NCBI RefSeq assembly: GCF_000257645.1
Contig: NZ_AJHJ01000017.1
Location: forward strand, 1-64,000
DNA: 64,000 nucleotides
From: Serratia sp. M24T3
GTDB taxonomy: Bacteria > Pseudomonadota > Gammaproteobacteria > Enterobacterales > Enterobacteriaceae
Direction: 5' to 3'
The notes below the pieces were generated by a model, which had not been told where the DNA came from, did not search any database, and worked only from the letters and a program-made list of their open reading frames with translations. Positions 8,551-17,093 of this stretch are shown here, in pieces. Each line of letters starts with the position of its first letter. Within the stretch, counting starts at the first letter, position 1. The translations under genes were made by a program, and so were the position numbers.

Positions 8551-9249
8551 ATGGATCTGGCTCGACACAGTGACCTTACAGAAAAGGAAGAGAGCCAGAT
8601 ACTGCTGGCTTATGTGCCATTGGTTAAACGCATCGTAAAACAGTTGGCCTTTCAGGCGAGCACGATACTGGATATCCATGACATCGAGCAAATAGCCCTG
8701 ATCGGTTTGCTTGAGGCGATAAGGCGTTACGGGAAACCAGATGAACGCTTTGGCGGCTATGCAAAACTGCGAATTCGCGGCGCCATTCTGGATGAGCTTC
8801 GTAATAAAGATTGGCGGCCTCGAGGGTTGCGACAAAAAACGCACAGGATTAACGATGCAGTGCGCGCTTTGAGCCGCAAGCTTGGCCGAGAGCCTTTTGC
8901 AGACGAAATTACCCAGTCACTGGGCCTTGGTATGGAGGAATATCAACAATACCTGCTGCTGGAAAGTGCTAAAAATATGCAAAGCCTAGATGAGTTGCTG
9001 ACTCTAGGTACAGAAGCGGACGCGTTAATCAGTCAGGGACCGGAAGATCAGTTAATTAATACTGACAGTATGAAACATGCTCTCGCCACGCTAGAAAAAC
9101 GTGAGCAAATAATCTTGGCCCTGTATTACCAACATGATCTGAGCCTGAAAGAGATTGCACTGACACTCGATCTGACAGAAGCCCGCATCTGCCAGATTAA
9201 TAAAATTATCACTGAGAAAATAAAGTTTTTTTATAGGAACGAACACTAA
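8551..9249 (+). CDS. lafS: Lateral flagellar sigma-28 factor
   Basis: 232 residues, a FliA-type sigma factor. Region 2 includes DIEQIALIGLLEAIRRYG and FGGYAKLRIRGAILDELR (about residues 45-88), typical of group 3 sigma factors. Region 4 has LEKREQIILALYYQHDLSL and a helix-turn-helix (about residues 182-222). It would direct RNA polymerase to late lateral genes such as lafA. It sits 10 bases after fliL and 2 bases before motA, so the four genes look like one transcript. Confidence 0.92.
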   Translation: MDLARHSDLTEKEESQILLAYVPLVKRIVKQLAFQASTILDIHDIEQIALIGLLEAIRRYGKPDERFGGYAKLRIRGAILDELRNKDWRPRGLRQKTHRINDAVRALSRKLGREPFADEITQSLGLGMEEYQQYLLLESAKNMQSLDELLTLGTEADALISQGPEDQLINTDSMKHALATLEKREQIILALYYQHDLSLKEIALTLDLTEARICQINKIITEKIKFFYRNEH

Positions 9250-9251
9250 TC

Positions 9252-10118
9252 ATGCAAAAAATATTCGGAATTTTTACTATCATGCTGTGTGTGATGGGCG
9301 GATTCATCATGTCTGGCGGTCATCTTATTTCGTTCTGGCAGCCCGGTGAAATCCTCATTATCTTGGGTTCGGGAGTAGGTGCAATGATCCTGGCCAACTC
9401 ACGCTATGTATTAAGAGAAATATTAAGACAAATTATCGGCGTAATCAGCAAAAATGAATATACGGTAGATTTTCAAAAACAATTGCTGATGCTGCTTTAT
9501 GAATTGCTGGAACTGGTACAAATTGGCGGCCTTAAAATGCTCGATGAGCATATTGAGATCCCCAATGACAGCACACTTTTCCAGAAGTATCCGTTAATTC
9601 TGAAACAAGAATCGCTGGTCACCTTTATTTCAGATAATTTTCGCTTAATGGCAATGGGGAAAATTAATCAACACGAGCTTGAAGGCATTCTGGAGCAGGA
9701 GCTGATGGCAGTCGAGGATGAACTGCTTACCCCTTCTCGATCACTACAGCGTACCGGCGAAGCAATGCCGGGATTTGGTATTTGCGCCGCCGTATTGGGC
9801 ATCATTATTACTATGCAGTCCATTGACGGCTCAATCATTTTGGTTGGGATCAAAGTCGCGGCTGCACTGGTCGGCACCTTTCTTGGCGTTTTCATCTGCT
9901 ATTGCTTTATGGACCCGATGGCCAACGCCATGGAACAACGAACCAAGAAAACGATCGCTTTTTTTGAGTGCGTGCGCATGGTGTTGGTAAATCATTTAGC
10001 CGGCAAGCCTAATCTGCTGGCTGTTGATGCCGGCCGCAAGATGCTGCCGCTGGACTGTAAGCCAACTTTTGCCAAGCTCGATAGCTGGGTTTCTGAAATG
10101 TCGGACCCATTAAAATGA
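9252..10118 (+). CDS. motA: Lateral flagellar motor stator protein MotA
   Basis: 288 residues with four membrane helices. The cytoplasmic loop contains INQHELEGILEQELMAVEDE, the charged region that contacts FliG. The third and fourth helices contain AMPGFGICAAVLGIIITM with the conserved proline, and VGTFLGVFICYCFMDPMANA. It pairs with MotB to form the ion channel driving rotation (lafT). The stop overlaps the motB start by four bases. Confidence 0.93.
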   Translation: MQKIFGIFTIMLCVMGGFIMSGGHLISFWQPGEILIILGSGVGAMILANSRYVLREILRQIIGVISKNEYTVDFQKQLLMLLYELLELVQIGGLKMLDEHIEIPNDSTLFQKYPLILKQESLVTFISDNFRLMAMGKINQHELEGILEQELMAVEDELLTPSRSLQRTGEAMPGFGICAAVLGIIITMQSIDGSIILVGIKVAAALVGTFLGVFICYCFMDPMANAMEQRTKKTIAFFECVRMVLVNHLAGKPNLLAVDAGRKMLPLDCKPTFAKLDSWVSEMSDPLK

Positions 10119-11032
10119 ATGACAAAAGTAAGCAAATTCACACCACAATTATCAGGCGCCAAGCAGCTCGTCACCATTCCAGACCGCACAGTGGGGCGTG
10201 GAAAGTCGCCTTTGCAGACTTCACTTTAGCCATGATGGCACTATTTATGGTGCTGTGGATTGTCGCGTCGGTATCTGAAAAAGATCGCCATGAGATTATT
10301 TCAAACCTCAATAATCCGCAACTGCTTGATGGTCGCGGGTTTACGGTAATCGATTGGGTAACCCATGCTCAACCAGCAAAATATAAAACTCCCGGCACGC
10401 CCGAAGAAGAAAAAAAATCGCTGATTTTAGACAGTAACATGCATAACTCTCTGATCGACTTGGGTTTCCCTAAAACCCGCCTGACCGATAGTGTGCTGGA
10501 GCGTTCTGCTGAAGAAATGGAGCAACTATCGCAGGCAATCATTAAAATAACCGCTGAACACCATGCACAGGCTAATCTGCAAATCGAAATTGTTCCTCAG
10601 GGATTGCGAATTAATATTCAGGACGACCAACACCGTGAAATGTTCTCCCGAAGTAGCGCCCTGCTTGGCCCATTTTTTAAAAGCCTTTTAAAAGAAATGG
10701 CACCTACGCTAAATCATCTGGACAACAAAATCGTGATCACCGGGCATACGGACAGTACAAAATTTCAGAATCAGGATTTATATAATAACTGGAAGTTATC
10801 CAGCGACCGAGCCGTCACTGCCGAGCAAACTTTGATCAATAACGGACTTAGCGAGAGCAAAATTTTGCAGGTCAGCGCCATGGCCGACAATATGCTGCTG
10901 AAACCGCAGGATCCGGCGGCAGCTGAAAATCGACGTATTGAAATCCTGGTATTGACCAAGACCGCTTCTGAAAGTCTCTATCAGTTTTATGGCAAGCCCG
11001 CAGTTAACCTCTCAACCTTGAAGAAAAAGTAG
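10115..11032 (+). CDS. motB: Lateral flagellar motor stator protein MotB
   Basis: 305 residues. The single membrane helix AFADFTLAMMALFMVLWIVA (about residues 33-52) includes the ion-binding Asp near residue 35. The C-terminal OmpA-like peptidoglycan-binding domain shows VITGHTDST, LSSDRA and ENRRIEILV. It anchors the stator to the cell wall (lafU). The presence of Asp fits a proton channel, though ion type cannot be proved from sequence. It is the last flagellar gene in the window. Confidence 0.93.
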   Translation: MNDKSKQIHTTIIRRQAARHHSRPHSGAWKVAFADFTLAMMALFMVLWIVASVSEKDRHEIISNLNNPQLLDGRGFTVIDWVTHAQPAKYKTPGTPEEEKKSLILDSNMHNSLIDLGFPKTRLTDSVLERSAEEMEQLSQAIIKITAEHHAQANLQIEIVPQGLRINIQDDQHREMFSRSSALLGPFFKSLLKEMAPTLNHLDNKIVITGHTDSTKFQNQDLYNNWKLSSDRAVTAEQTLINNGLSESKILQVSAMADNMLLKPQDPAAAENRRIEILVLTKTASESLYQFYGKPAVNLSTLKKK

Positions 11033-11231
11033 GATTTAGGCCAACAGCGAGGAATTAATGAGTTTGGGGGAAATTAAATGCCACATTTCAGCGCATGTCA
11101 GCAGCGCGATTGCCTGTAGATGGCGCATTAGGTCGGCTAATCAATCTCTTTGCCCCCTATTCATTGCTTACTGCTCGATTGGCATCAACCTTGCAGCTTT
11201 CTAAGGACTTGCATGCTTAGGAGGCTCATTT

Positions 11232-12569
11232 ATGCCTATCGAACAATCTCAAAGTACTTATCGTTATCGCATTTTTGCGATGGTTTTCTTTATCGCGCTA
11301 ATTAACTATATCGATCGCGGCGCGCTCTCCTTTGCGGCCAATGATATCTCGACAGAATTTCATCTGACAAAAATGCAGCTTGGCGCGGTGCTCGGCTATT
11401 TCGGCTACGGCTATCTTTTCGGATCGCTGTGTGGCGGATTTTTGGCTGACAGAATCGGAACCAAAAAAGTCTGGTTAATCGCTGGCGTGCTGTGGTCACT
11501 GCTGGAAATCGCGACTGCCTGGGCGGGAGAGCTAGGCATAGCCATGTTCAGCGGCTCGGCGATTATGGGTTTCGCCGTGTTGCGCATTATGTTCGGCTTC
11601 TCGGAAGGCCCGGCTTATGCCCTGATGAATAAAACCATCGCCCACTGGGCACCGCGTAAAGAAAGAGGATTTTCTCTCAGCATTGGGCTGTTAAGTACTC
11701 AGGTGGGCGCGCTGCTGACCGCACCTCTGGCAGTTGGCCTGCTGCTGTTGACCCATGACTGGCGCACCATGTTTATCGTGCTTGGCATCTTCTCGCTGTT
11801 AGCTATTACTATTTTCGCCCGTTCGTTTACCAACACTCCACAACAGCATCCCAAAGTCAGTGCCGCAGAGCTGGAAAAAATCACCGGAGAAGTGCAAGTT
11901 CAGGACAATGAGCCTGCTCGCCCGTGGTGGGCATTTTTCGCTAACCGCACGCTAGTGTTGAACGCGCAGGGGTATTTTTCTTTCCTGTACGTGACTTTTG
12001 TTTTGGTGACCTGGAGCCCGAAATATCTGCAAGATACCTTCCATTATGATCTGCATTCTCTGTGGTATGTCGCGATGATCCCATGGAGCGGTGCCTGTAT
12101 TACCGTGCTGCTCGGTGGAAAAATTGCCGATAACCTGCTGCGCAAAACGGGCAATCTCAGGCTGGCACGCAATGTATTTGCGGCGGTAACGCTGCTGCTG
12201 ACGGCGACCTGCTTTGTGCTCATCCCTTACGCACATTCGCCGTTTGAAATCATTTTGCTGATGACCTTGGGTAACGCTCTGAATGCGCTGGTTAATAACG
12301 TTTATTGGTCCGTGGTGATTGACGTCTCTCCGAAGGCATCGGTCGGCACCTACAGCGGAATGACGCTGGCGATTGCCAATATAGCGTCAATTTTGGCACC
12401 TACGCTGAGTGGTTATCTGGCGCAGTATCACGGCTACGGCGCGATGTTTACCGCCACGGCGGCAGTTTCGTTTTGCAGCATGCTGTGCATGACGCTTTTG
12501 CAGCCTGAAAAACGCATGAAACTGGAAACTATGCCGCAGGCTAAACAGGTTGTGCTTGCGCAGAAATAA
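11232..12569 (+). CDS. MFS transporter, anion:cation symporter type
   Basis: 445 residues with 12 predicted membrane helices. The first helix carries INYIDRGALSFAAN, and the loop between helices 2 and 3 carries GGFLADRIGTKKVW, both typical of the ACS group of the major facilitator superfamily, which moves organic anions such as hexuronates, glucarate or phthalate. The substrate cannot be told from sequence. The start is supported by GGAGG upstream. The gene stands alone between motB and tag, and an inverted repeat follows it. Confidence 0.8.
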   Translation: MPIEQSQSTYRYRIFAMVFFIALINYIDRGALSFAANDISTEFHLTKMQLGAVLGYFGYGYLFGSLCGGFLADRIGTKKVWLIAGVLWSLLEIATAWAGELGIAMFSGSAIMGFAVLRIMFGFSEGPAYALMNKTIAHWAPRKERGFSLSIGLLSTQVGALLTAPLAVGLLLLTHDWRTMFIVLGIFSLLAITIFARSFTNTPQQHPKVSAAELEKITGEVQVQDNEPARPWWAFFANRTLVLNAQGYFSFLYVTFVLVTWSPKYLQDTFHYDLHSLWYVAMIPWSGACITVLLGGKIADNLLRKTGNLRLARNVFAAVTLLLTATCFVLIPYAHSPFEIILLMTLGNALNALVNNVYWSVVIDVSPKASVGTYSGMTLAIANIASILAPTLSGYLAQYHGYGAMFTATAAVSFCSMLCMTLLQPEKRMKLETMPQAKQVVLAQK

Positions 12570-12577
12570 AGGAGAGA

Positions 12578-12611
12578 CCAAGATTGCGGAGACCGTTTTC
12601 CGCAATCTTGG
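12578..12611 (+). promoter_or_regulatory. Long hairpin overlapping the tag ribosome site
   Basis: Perfect 13-base arms (CCAAGATTGCGGA and TCCGCAATCTTGG) enclose eight bases between the MFS stop and tag. The right arm ends within GGAG, the likely tag ribosome site. The bases after it are AGCTTTAAAA, not a strong T run, so it may work as a weak terminator or as a translation-limiting structure. Confidence 0.6.
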
Positions 12612-12620
12612 AGCTTTAAA

Positions 12621-13187
12621 ATGACACGCTGCAGCTGGGTATCGGACGATCCGCTATACATTGAATATCACGATAAAGAATGGGGCGTGCCGGTCAAAGA
12701 CGGACGTGAACTGTTTGAAATGCTGTGCCTTGAAGGCCAGCAGGCTGGTCTCTCGTGGATTACCGTATTACGAAAACGCGAAAATTATCGCCGCTGCTTT
12801 CATCAGTTCAACCCTGAACGCATCGCGAAAATGACCGAGCAAGACGTCGATAATCTGGTGCTGGATAGCGGCATAATCCGCCATCGCGGCAAGATACAGG
12901 CGATCATTACCAACGCCAAGGTTTGGCTGGCAATGCAGGCCAACGGTGAAGATTTTTCTTCTTTTATCTGGCAATTTGTCAGCCACCAGCCCATCGTCAA
13001 TAATCCACAAGGACCGGGCGAAGTTGTGGCTAAAAATGACGTTTCTGATGCTATGTCTAAAGCGCTGAAAAAACGCGGCTTCAAGTTTATCGGATCAACT
13101 ATTTGCTATGCGTTCATGCAGGCCAGCGGCCTGGTGAACGATCATCAGGCCAATTGCCTATGCCATCCTCAATATCAAGCTGCATAA
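12621..13187 (+). CDS. tag: 3-methyladenine DNA glycosylase I
   Basis: 188 residues, matching the length of E. coli Tag. It removes 3-methyladenine from alkylated DNA and acts in base excision repair. MTRCSWVSDDPLYIEYHDKE at the N-terminus and ANCLCHPQYQ at the C-terminus contain the Cys and His residues of the zinc snap (Cys4, His17, and the C-terminal His and Cys). EGQQAGLSWITVLRKRENYR (about residues 38-57) is a signature of the family. The 3' end overlaps yiaC by 28 bases, as closely paired as the tag-yiaC pair in E. coli. Confidence 0.97.
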   Translation: MTRCSWVSDDPLYIEYHDKEWGVPVKDGRELFEMLCLEGQQAGLSWITVLRKRENYRRCFHQFNPERIAKMTEQDVDNLVLDSGIIRHRGKIQAIITNAKVWLAMQANGEDFSSFIWQFVSHQPIVNNPQGPGEVVAKNDVSDAMSKALKKRGFKFIGSTICYAFMQASGLVNDHQANCLCHPQYQAA

Positions 13188-13618
13188 TTCGCGAATCTGA
13201 CAATAATGACCTCGATGAGTTGATGCTTCTTTGGTTACGCAGCACGATAGCCGCGCACCCTTTTATCACTCAAAGTTATTGGTTTGAGAGTGCTGCGATG
13301 GTCAGAGATACCTTTTTGCCGCAGGCGATGACTTGGGTCGCCTGCAATCCGGAAAACGGCGAAATCAGCGGTTTTATTAGCGTCATCAGCGAACAGTTTA
13401 TTGGCGCTCTGTTCGTCAGAGACACCTTTCACGGCTGTGGCGTCGCTCAACAATTAATGGCTACTGCCAAAGCCGCCCATGACAAACTGCTGCTTGAGGT
13501 TTATCAGCAAAATCATCGCGCTGTCGCCTTCTATCAAAAGGAAGGTTTTACCATCACCGCCGATACCTGTCATCCTGGCACCGGCCTACCAACCTGGATA
13601 ATGGGCTGGAAAATTTAA
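13160..13618 (+). CDS. yiaC: GNAT N-acetyltransferase YiaC
   Basis: 152 residues from the ATG at 13160 inside the end of tag. GNAT fold: IIRESDNNDLDELMLLWLRS at the start, acetyl-CoA loop FHGCGVAQQLMATAK (about residues 94-108) and the C-terminal LLEVYQQNHRAVAFYQKEGF followed by LPTWIMGW, which is very like E. coli YiaC. YiaC of E. coli has been reported as a protein lysine acetyltransferase. Start choice is somewhat uncertain because the ribosome site is weak, and coupling to tag is likely. Confidence 0.88.
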   Translation: MPSSISSCIIRESDNNDLDELMLLWLRSTIAAHPFITQSYWFESAAMVRDTFLPQAMTWVACNPENGEISGFISVISEQFIGALFVRDTFHGCGVAQQLMATAKAAHDKLLLEVYQQNHRAVAFYQKEGFTITADTCHPGTGLPTWIMGWKI

Positions 13619-14040
13619 TCTTTCAGTAAAGGTATTCAGAAAACCTCAGCATCACTGTTTATCCGAATTATATTCCTCGACTATGATTTCGACGCAGGCA
13701 TTGGTACTTTGCAAACTCTCGGATTTATTGGCGCTGACCCGTGTGGAATAGCTTAATAAAAATAATTTCACATAATGGAAATAAGTTACATCCAATTAAT
13801 TATCTATATTTTCAATGCATTATTTTCACCTCTCATTTCCCTAAGATAATATATAACTCTTGAAATTCTATATTTAAAATTAATTAAACAATCAGAAGAT
13901 TTTTAAATAGCTTTAATACTACAGCGCAGATGCAGATTTATCTGAGTGATTAACTCTGCGTTTTCTCGCATAAAGAGCGCAAGCAGTTGGAATAGCCAAA
14001 CCGCTAGACAGCAAATATTAATTCTTCAAAGGAAGAAAAA
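13619..14040 (+). other. AT-rich intergenic region before yiaD
   Basis: About 420 bases without a credible gene. The stretch near 13750-13920 is strongly AT-rich and should contain the yiaD promoter. A good ribosome site (AAGGAAG) precedes yiaD. I could not assign a specific promoter or RNA. Confidence 0.5.
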
Positions 14041-14703
14041 ATGAATAAACGTATTTGGATTATTGCCGGTTCACTGTGCGTCACGCTCGGGTTATCGGCC
14101 TGTACCACCAATCCTTACACTGGAGAGTCTGAAGCGGGCAAATCAGGCATTGGAGCAGGCGTTGGCGCTGCATTGGGTGCCGGTGTCGGGATGCTTTCAT
14201 CCTCTAAACACGATCGCGGCAAGGGTGCTTTGATTGGCGCTGCAGCCGGTGCCGCACTGGGTGGCGGCGCGGGTTATTATATGGATGTTCAGGAAGCCAA
14301 ACTACGCGACAAAATGAAAGGCACAGGTGTCAGTGTGACGCGTCAGGGCCAAAACATTGTGCTTAACATGCCAAACAACGTTACCTTCGACAGCAGCAGC
14401 AGCACGCTAAAACCAGCGGGTGCGAATACGCTGACTGGCGTTGCCATGGTGCTGAAAGAGTATCCTAAGACTGCCGTTAATATCGTGGGCTATACCGACA
14501 GCACTGGCGGTCAGGCGCTGAACATGAAACTGTCCCAACAACGTGCCGACGGCGTAGGCAGCGCACTGATAACCCAAGGTGTCGCAGGCAATCGCGTACA
14601 TACCTCAGGAGCTGGCCCTGCCAACCCGATCGCCTCGAACAGCACTGAAGAGGGCAAGGCACAGAACCGCCGCGTAGAAATCACCCTTAGCCCGCTGCAA
14701 TAA
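14041..14703 (+). CDS. yiaD: OmpA-family outer-membrane lipoprotein YiaD
   Basis: 220 residues. The signal peptide ends in a lipobox LSAC (Cys at about residue 21), so it is a lipoprotein. A Gly/Ala-rich glycine-zipper region (GIGAGVGAALGAGVGM and GALIGAAAGAALGGGAGYY) follows. The C-terminal OmpA domain has VGYTDSTG, LSQQRA and AQNRRVEITL, the peptidoglycan-binding signature. E. coli YiaD has been linked to outer-membrane assembly as a suppressor of bamD defects. The E. coli order tag-yiaC-yiaD-ghrB is partly kept here. Confidence 0.93.
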   Translation: MNKRIWIIAGSLCVTLGLSACTTNPYTGESEAGKSGIGAGVGAALGAGVGMLSSSKHDRGKGALIGAAAGAALGGGAGYYMDVQEAKLRDKMKGTGVSVTRQGQNIVLNMPNNVTFDSSSSTLKPAGANTLTGVAMVLKEYPKTAVNIVGYTDSTGGQALNMKLSQQRADGVGSALITQGVAGNRVHTSGAGPANPIASNSTEEGKAQNRRVEITLSPLQ

Positions 14704-14751
14704 AAACTGTCTGATCCGAGCCCCCCGAAGTGGAGGCAAAGCGGCAAAAGA

Positions 14752-14793
14752 GTGACCCCCTGGAGCTTGGATAGCTGAGTGAATGGGGGTCAC
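14752..14793. repeat. Inverted repeat downstream of yiaD
   Basis: Nine-base perfect arms (GTGACCCCC and GGGGGTCAC) separated by 24 bases. It lies about 50 bases after the yiaD stop. It may be a REP-like element or a weak terminator. No second copy was noticed in the window. Confidence 0.5.
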
Positions 14794-14942
14794 CCGCCGC
14801 CAATGCAGCTGTCGCTTGCGGAACGAAGGGTAAGTTTCATTCCTTGCTACTGCGCTCTGTGCTAGTCTCCTTTATCAACAGAAATAACCTTTTTCTCTAT
14901 CATCGCAACAGGTTATCTGGCGACTATTTCAGGAGATTTAAC

Positions 14943-15980
14943 GTGAGCAGGGCTAAGACAGCGCAGACATCGACTCCCCGTGCAACTATCAGGGACGTGG
15001 CCAGTGCCGCTAAAACCGGAAAGACCAGCGTTTCGCGTTATCTTAACGGCGAACAGCATCTGCTTTCCGATACCTTGAAAGAGCGCATCGAACGGGCAAT
15101 TGCCCTGCTGGACTATCAACCAAGCCAGATGGCTCGTAGCCTGAAAAGCGGTGAAACTCGCCTGATCGGCTTAATCATTGCCGATATTACCAATCCGTAT
15201 TCGGTTGAAGTCATGCGTGGCGTTGAAGCCGCCTGTCGCCAACAGGGGCTGACTCTGCTGGTGTGTAACACCAACAATGAGTTCAATCAGGAAAAGCACT
15301 ACCTGAGCCTGCTGAGCAGCTATCGCGTTGACGGCATCGTAGTTAACGCGGTCGGGATGCGTGAAGAAGCAATTTCTTCGTTGCAACAGTCGCAACTACC
15401 GATGGTGTTGATTGACCGTAAAATCGCTAATTTTTCCTGTGATGTCATTGGCTTGAATAATGCTGAAGCCACCACTGAAGTGACTCGGCATTTACTGAAC
15501 CAGGGCTTTGAAGCCATTCTGTTTCTCAGTGAACCGGTCACCATTAATACTCGCCTCGAGCGTCTACATACTTTCCTGAAACAGATGCAAAAAGAGCCGC
15601 AAAAATTTGCCGAGCAAGGCGAAGTATTGCTGGATGACAGTGAAAGCCTGGAAAAATTGTTGCTGGATTTTGCAGCCCGCTATCCTGATAAACGCCGCGC
15701 CGTCATCTCGGTAAATGGCTCGTTAACGCTGGTCATTGCCCGCGCAATGCGCAGAGTTGGCATGGTCTGGGGCAAGGATATCGGCCTGCTCGGTTTTGAT
15801 GACCTTGAATGGGCAGAGCTTGCCGGTGTAGGTATCACTACCTTGAAGCAACCCACGTACGATATGGGCTACGCGGCTCTGGGTCAGTTGGTCAAACGCA
15901 TTCAAGGCAGCGATGAGCCTGTGCAGGAACATGCATTCTCAGGCGAATTAATTGTTCGCGGCTCAACCCAACTCGTTTAA
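14943..15980 (+). CDS. LacI-family regulator, PtxS-like
   Basis: 345 residues from the GTG at 14943, with AGGAGA six bases upstream. The helix-turn-helix ATIRDVASAAKTGKTSVSRYLN (about residues 13-34) is in two parts typical of LacI, and YQPSQMARSLKSG is the hinge. The periplasmic-binding-like sensor domain follows (LIGLIIADITNPYSVEVMRG to FDDLEWAELAGVGITTLKQP). It sits next to kguE-like and kguT-like genes and a PtxS-type operator, so it likely represses 2-ketogluconate genes. The ligand is an inference from context. An upstream in-frame TTG at 14844 is less likely as start. Confidence 0.82.
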   Translation: MSRAKTAQTSTPRATIRDVASAAKTGKTSVSRYLNGEQHLLSDTLKERIERAIALLDYQPSQMARSLKSGETRLIGLIIADITNPYSVEVMRGVEAACRQQGLTLLVCNTNNEFNQEKHYLSLLSSYRVDGIVVNAVGMREEAISSLQQSQLPMVLIDRKIANFSCDVIGLNNAEATTEVTRHLLNQGFEAILFLSEPVTINTRLERLHTFLKQMQKEPQKFAEQGEVLLDDSESLEKLLLDFAARYPDKRRAVISVNGSLTLVIARAMRRVGMVWGKDIGLLGFDDLEWAELAGVGITTLKQPTYDMGYAALGQLVKRIQGSDEPVQEHAFSGELIVRGSTQLV

Positions 15981-16069
15981 TAAATCCCTGAAAGCGATCC
16001 GTTGAAATCGTGACATTGATCTCGTTATTGACCCACGAGATCGTGTTTTCCTGTAACTGAACTTTTACT

Positions 16070-16083
16070 TGGTACCGGTTCCA
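16070..16083. promoter_or_regulatory. PtxS/LacI-type palindromic operator
   Basis: TGGTACCGGTTCCA is a near-perfect palindrome with central ACCGGT. It closely resembles the Pseudomonas PtxS operator TGAAACCGGTTTCA. It lies 140 bases upstream of the kguE-like gene and 90 bases after the regulator gene, the expected place to control the operon. Confidence 0.65.
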
Positions 16084-16222
16084 GTTAACGTAATGTTAAC
16101 AGAAACTACGCCTGAGGCTAAAATTAGCCTACCTTTAACTATCAAGTTTACCGAGTTATTTAGTTTCTCAAACAGCGAAAACACCTTGCTTAAAAAAACA
16201 ACGGCGCATAAGGAAAATTGGC

Positions 16223-17002
16223 ATGAGCAAACCAGAGAATGTGGCAGACATCGTGATAGTGACCGCAGCCTACGGCTATCAAGCGGTTAAAGATTTAGGC
16301 GGGCAGGAAGCATTACTCAAGCCGATTGCAGAATCAGGCGCCGATGGCGTTGAAATCCGCCGCGAATTGCTGGTCGAGGGAGAAATAGACCACCTCAAGG
16401 CGTTAGGTGAAAAAATTCGTCAGCACGGGCTTTATACTTTTTATTCGGTTCCAGAATCGCTCTTTTTATCTGACAGCAGCATAAACCCTTCCCTGGCAAA
16501 ATTTTTGGCCGAAGCTGATAACCTTGATGCCCGAAAACTAAAAATTGCACTCGGTGCTTTTGCCCCCGGCGTTGATCTTACAGAATTGAAAGTTCTGCTG
16601 AAAGAACATGCGGTTGAACTGGTCGTTGAGAATGATCAAACCCCTGACGGCGGTATTCTCCACCCGATGAACGCATTCTTCTTTGCCGCTGAAGCCCTAC
16701 ATCTTCCGGTTGCGATGACCTTTGATATGGCGAACTGGCAGTGGGTCGGCCAAGACGCGCTTGAAGCCGCGAATACCTTAAGCCAGCATGTCAGCTATGT
16801 GCACGTAAAAGCAGCTCAACAACGTAATGGGAAGTTACACGCCGTCGCACTCGATGACAGCGACGGAAGCTGGAAACCGCTTTTGGCAAAATTGCCCCGC
16901 ACTGCGCCGCGCGGCATCGAGTTTCCTTTAGAGGGCGAAGATCTTACTGCAGTAACTCGTTATTACGTTGAATTACTACGCAAGGAAGCAGCGGAAGCTT
17001 AG
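16223..17002 (+). CDS. kguE: KguE-like sugar isomerase/epimerase
   Basis: 259 residues, TIM-barrel fold of the xylose isomerase-like/AP endonuclease 2 family. Expected metal ligands are visible: Glu in ELVVENDQTPDG, Asp in TFDMANWQW, His in YVHVKAAQ and Glu in GIEFPLEG. Pseudomonas 2-ketogluconate clusters contain the same type of gene, kguE, of uncertain biochemical role. It is followed 91 bases later by the carrier gene. The call as KguE is from cluster context plus family. The exact substrate is unknown. Confidence 0.72.
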   Translation: MSKPENVADIVIVTAAYGYQAVKDLGGQEALLKPIAESGADGVEIRRELLVEGEIDHLKALGEKIRQHGLYTFYSVPESLFLSDSSINPSLAKFLAEADNLDARKLKIALGAFAPGVDLTELKVLLKEHAVELVVENDQTPDGGILHPMNAFFFAAEALHLPVAMTFDMANWQWVGQDALEAANTLSQHVSYVHVKAAQQRNGKLHAVALDDSDGSWKPLLAKLPRTAPRGIEFPLEGEDLTAVTRYYVELLRKEAAEA

Positions 17003-17093
17003 CAATTATCGGGTGGCAAGATGAGCAAATGTTCAAGTAAATGCAGCCAAAATACGCGCAGTCAGGGCGTGAATAATAACAAGGAGCATAAAA

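Noticed and set aside
11058-11204. A 48-codon ORF after motB with GAGGA before its ATG
   Set aside because: It is short, Cys-rich, has no recognisable motif and occurs in a small intergenic gap. Chance occurrence is likely without conservation data.
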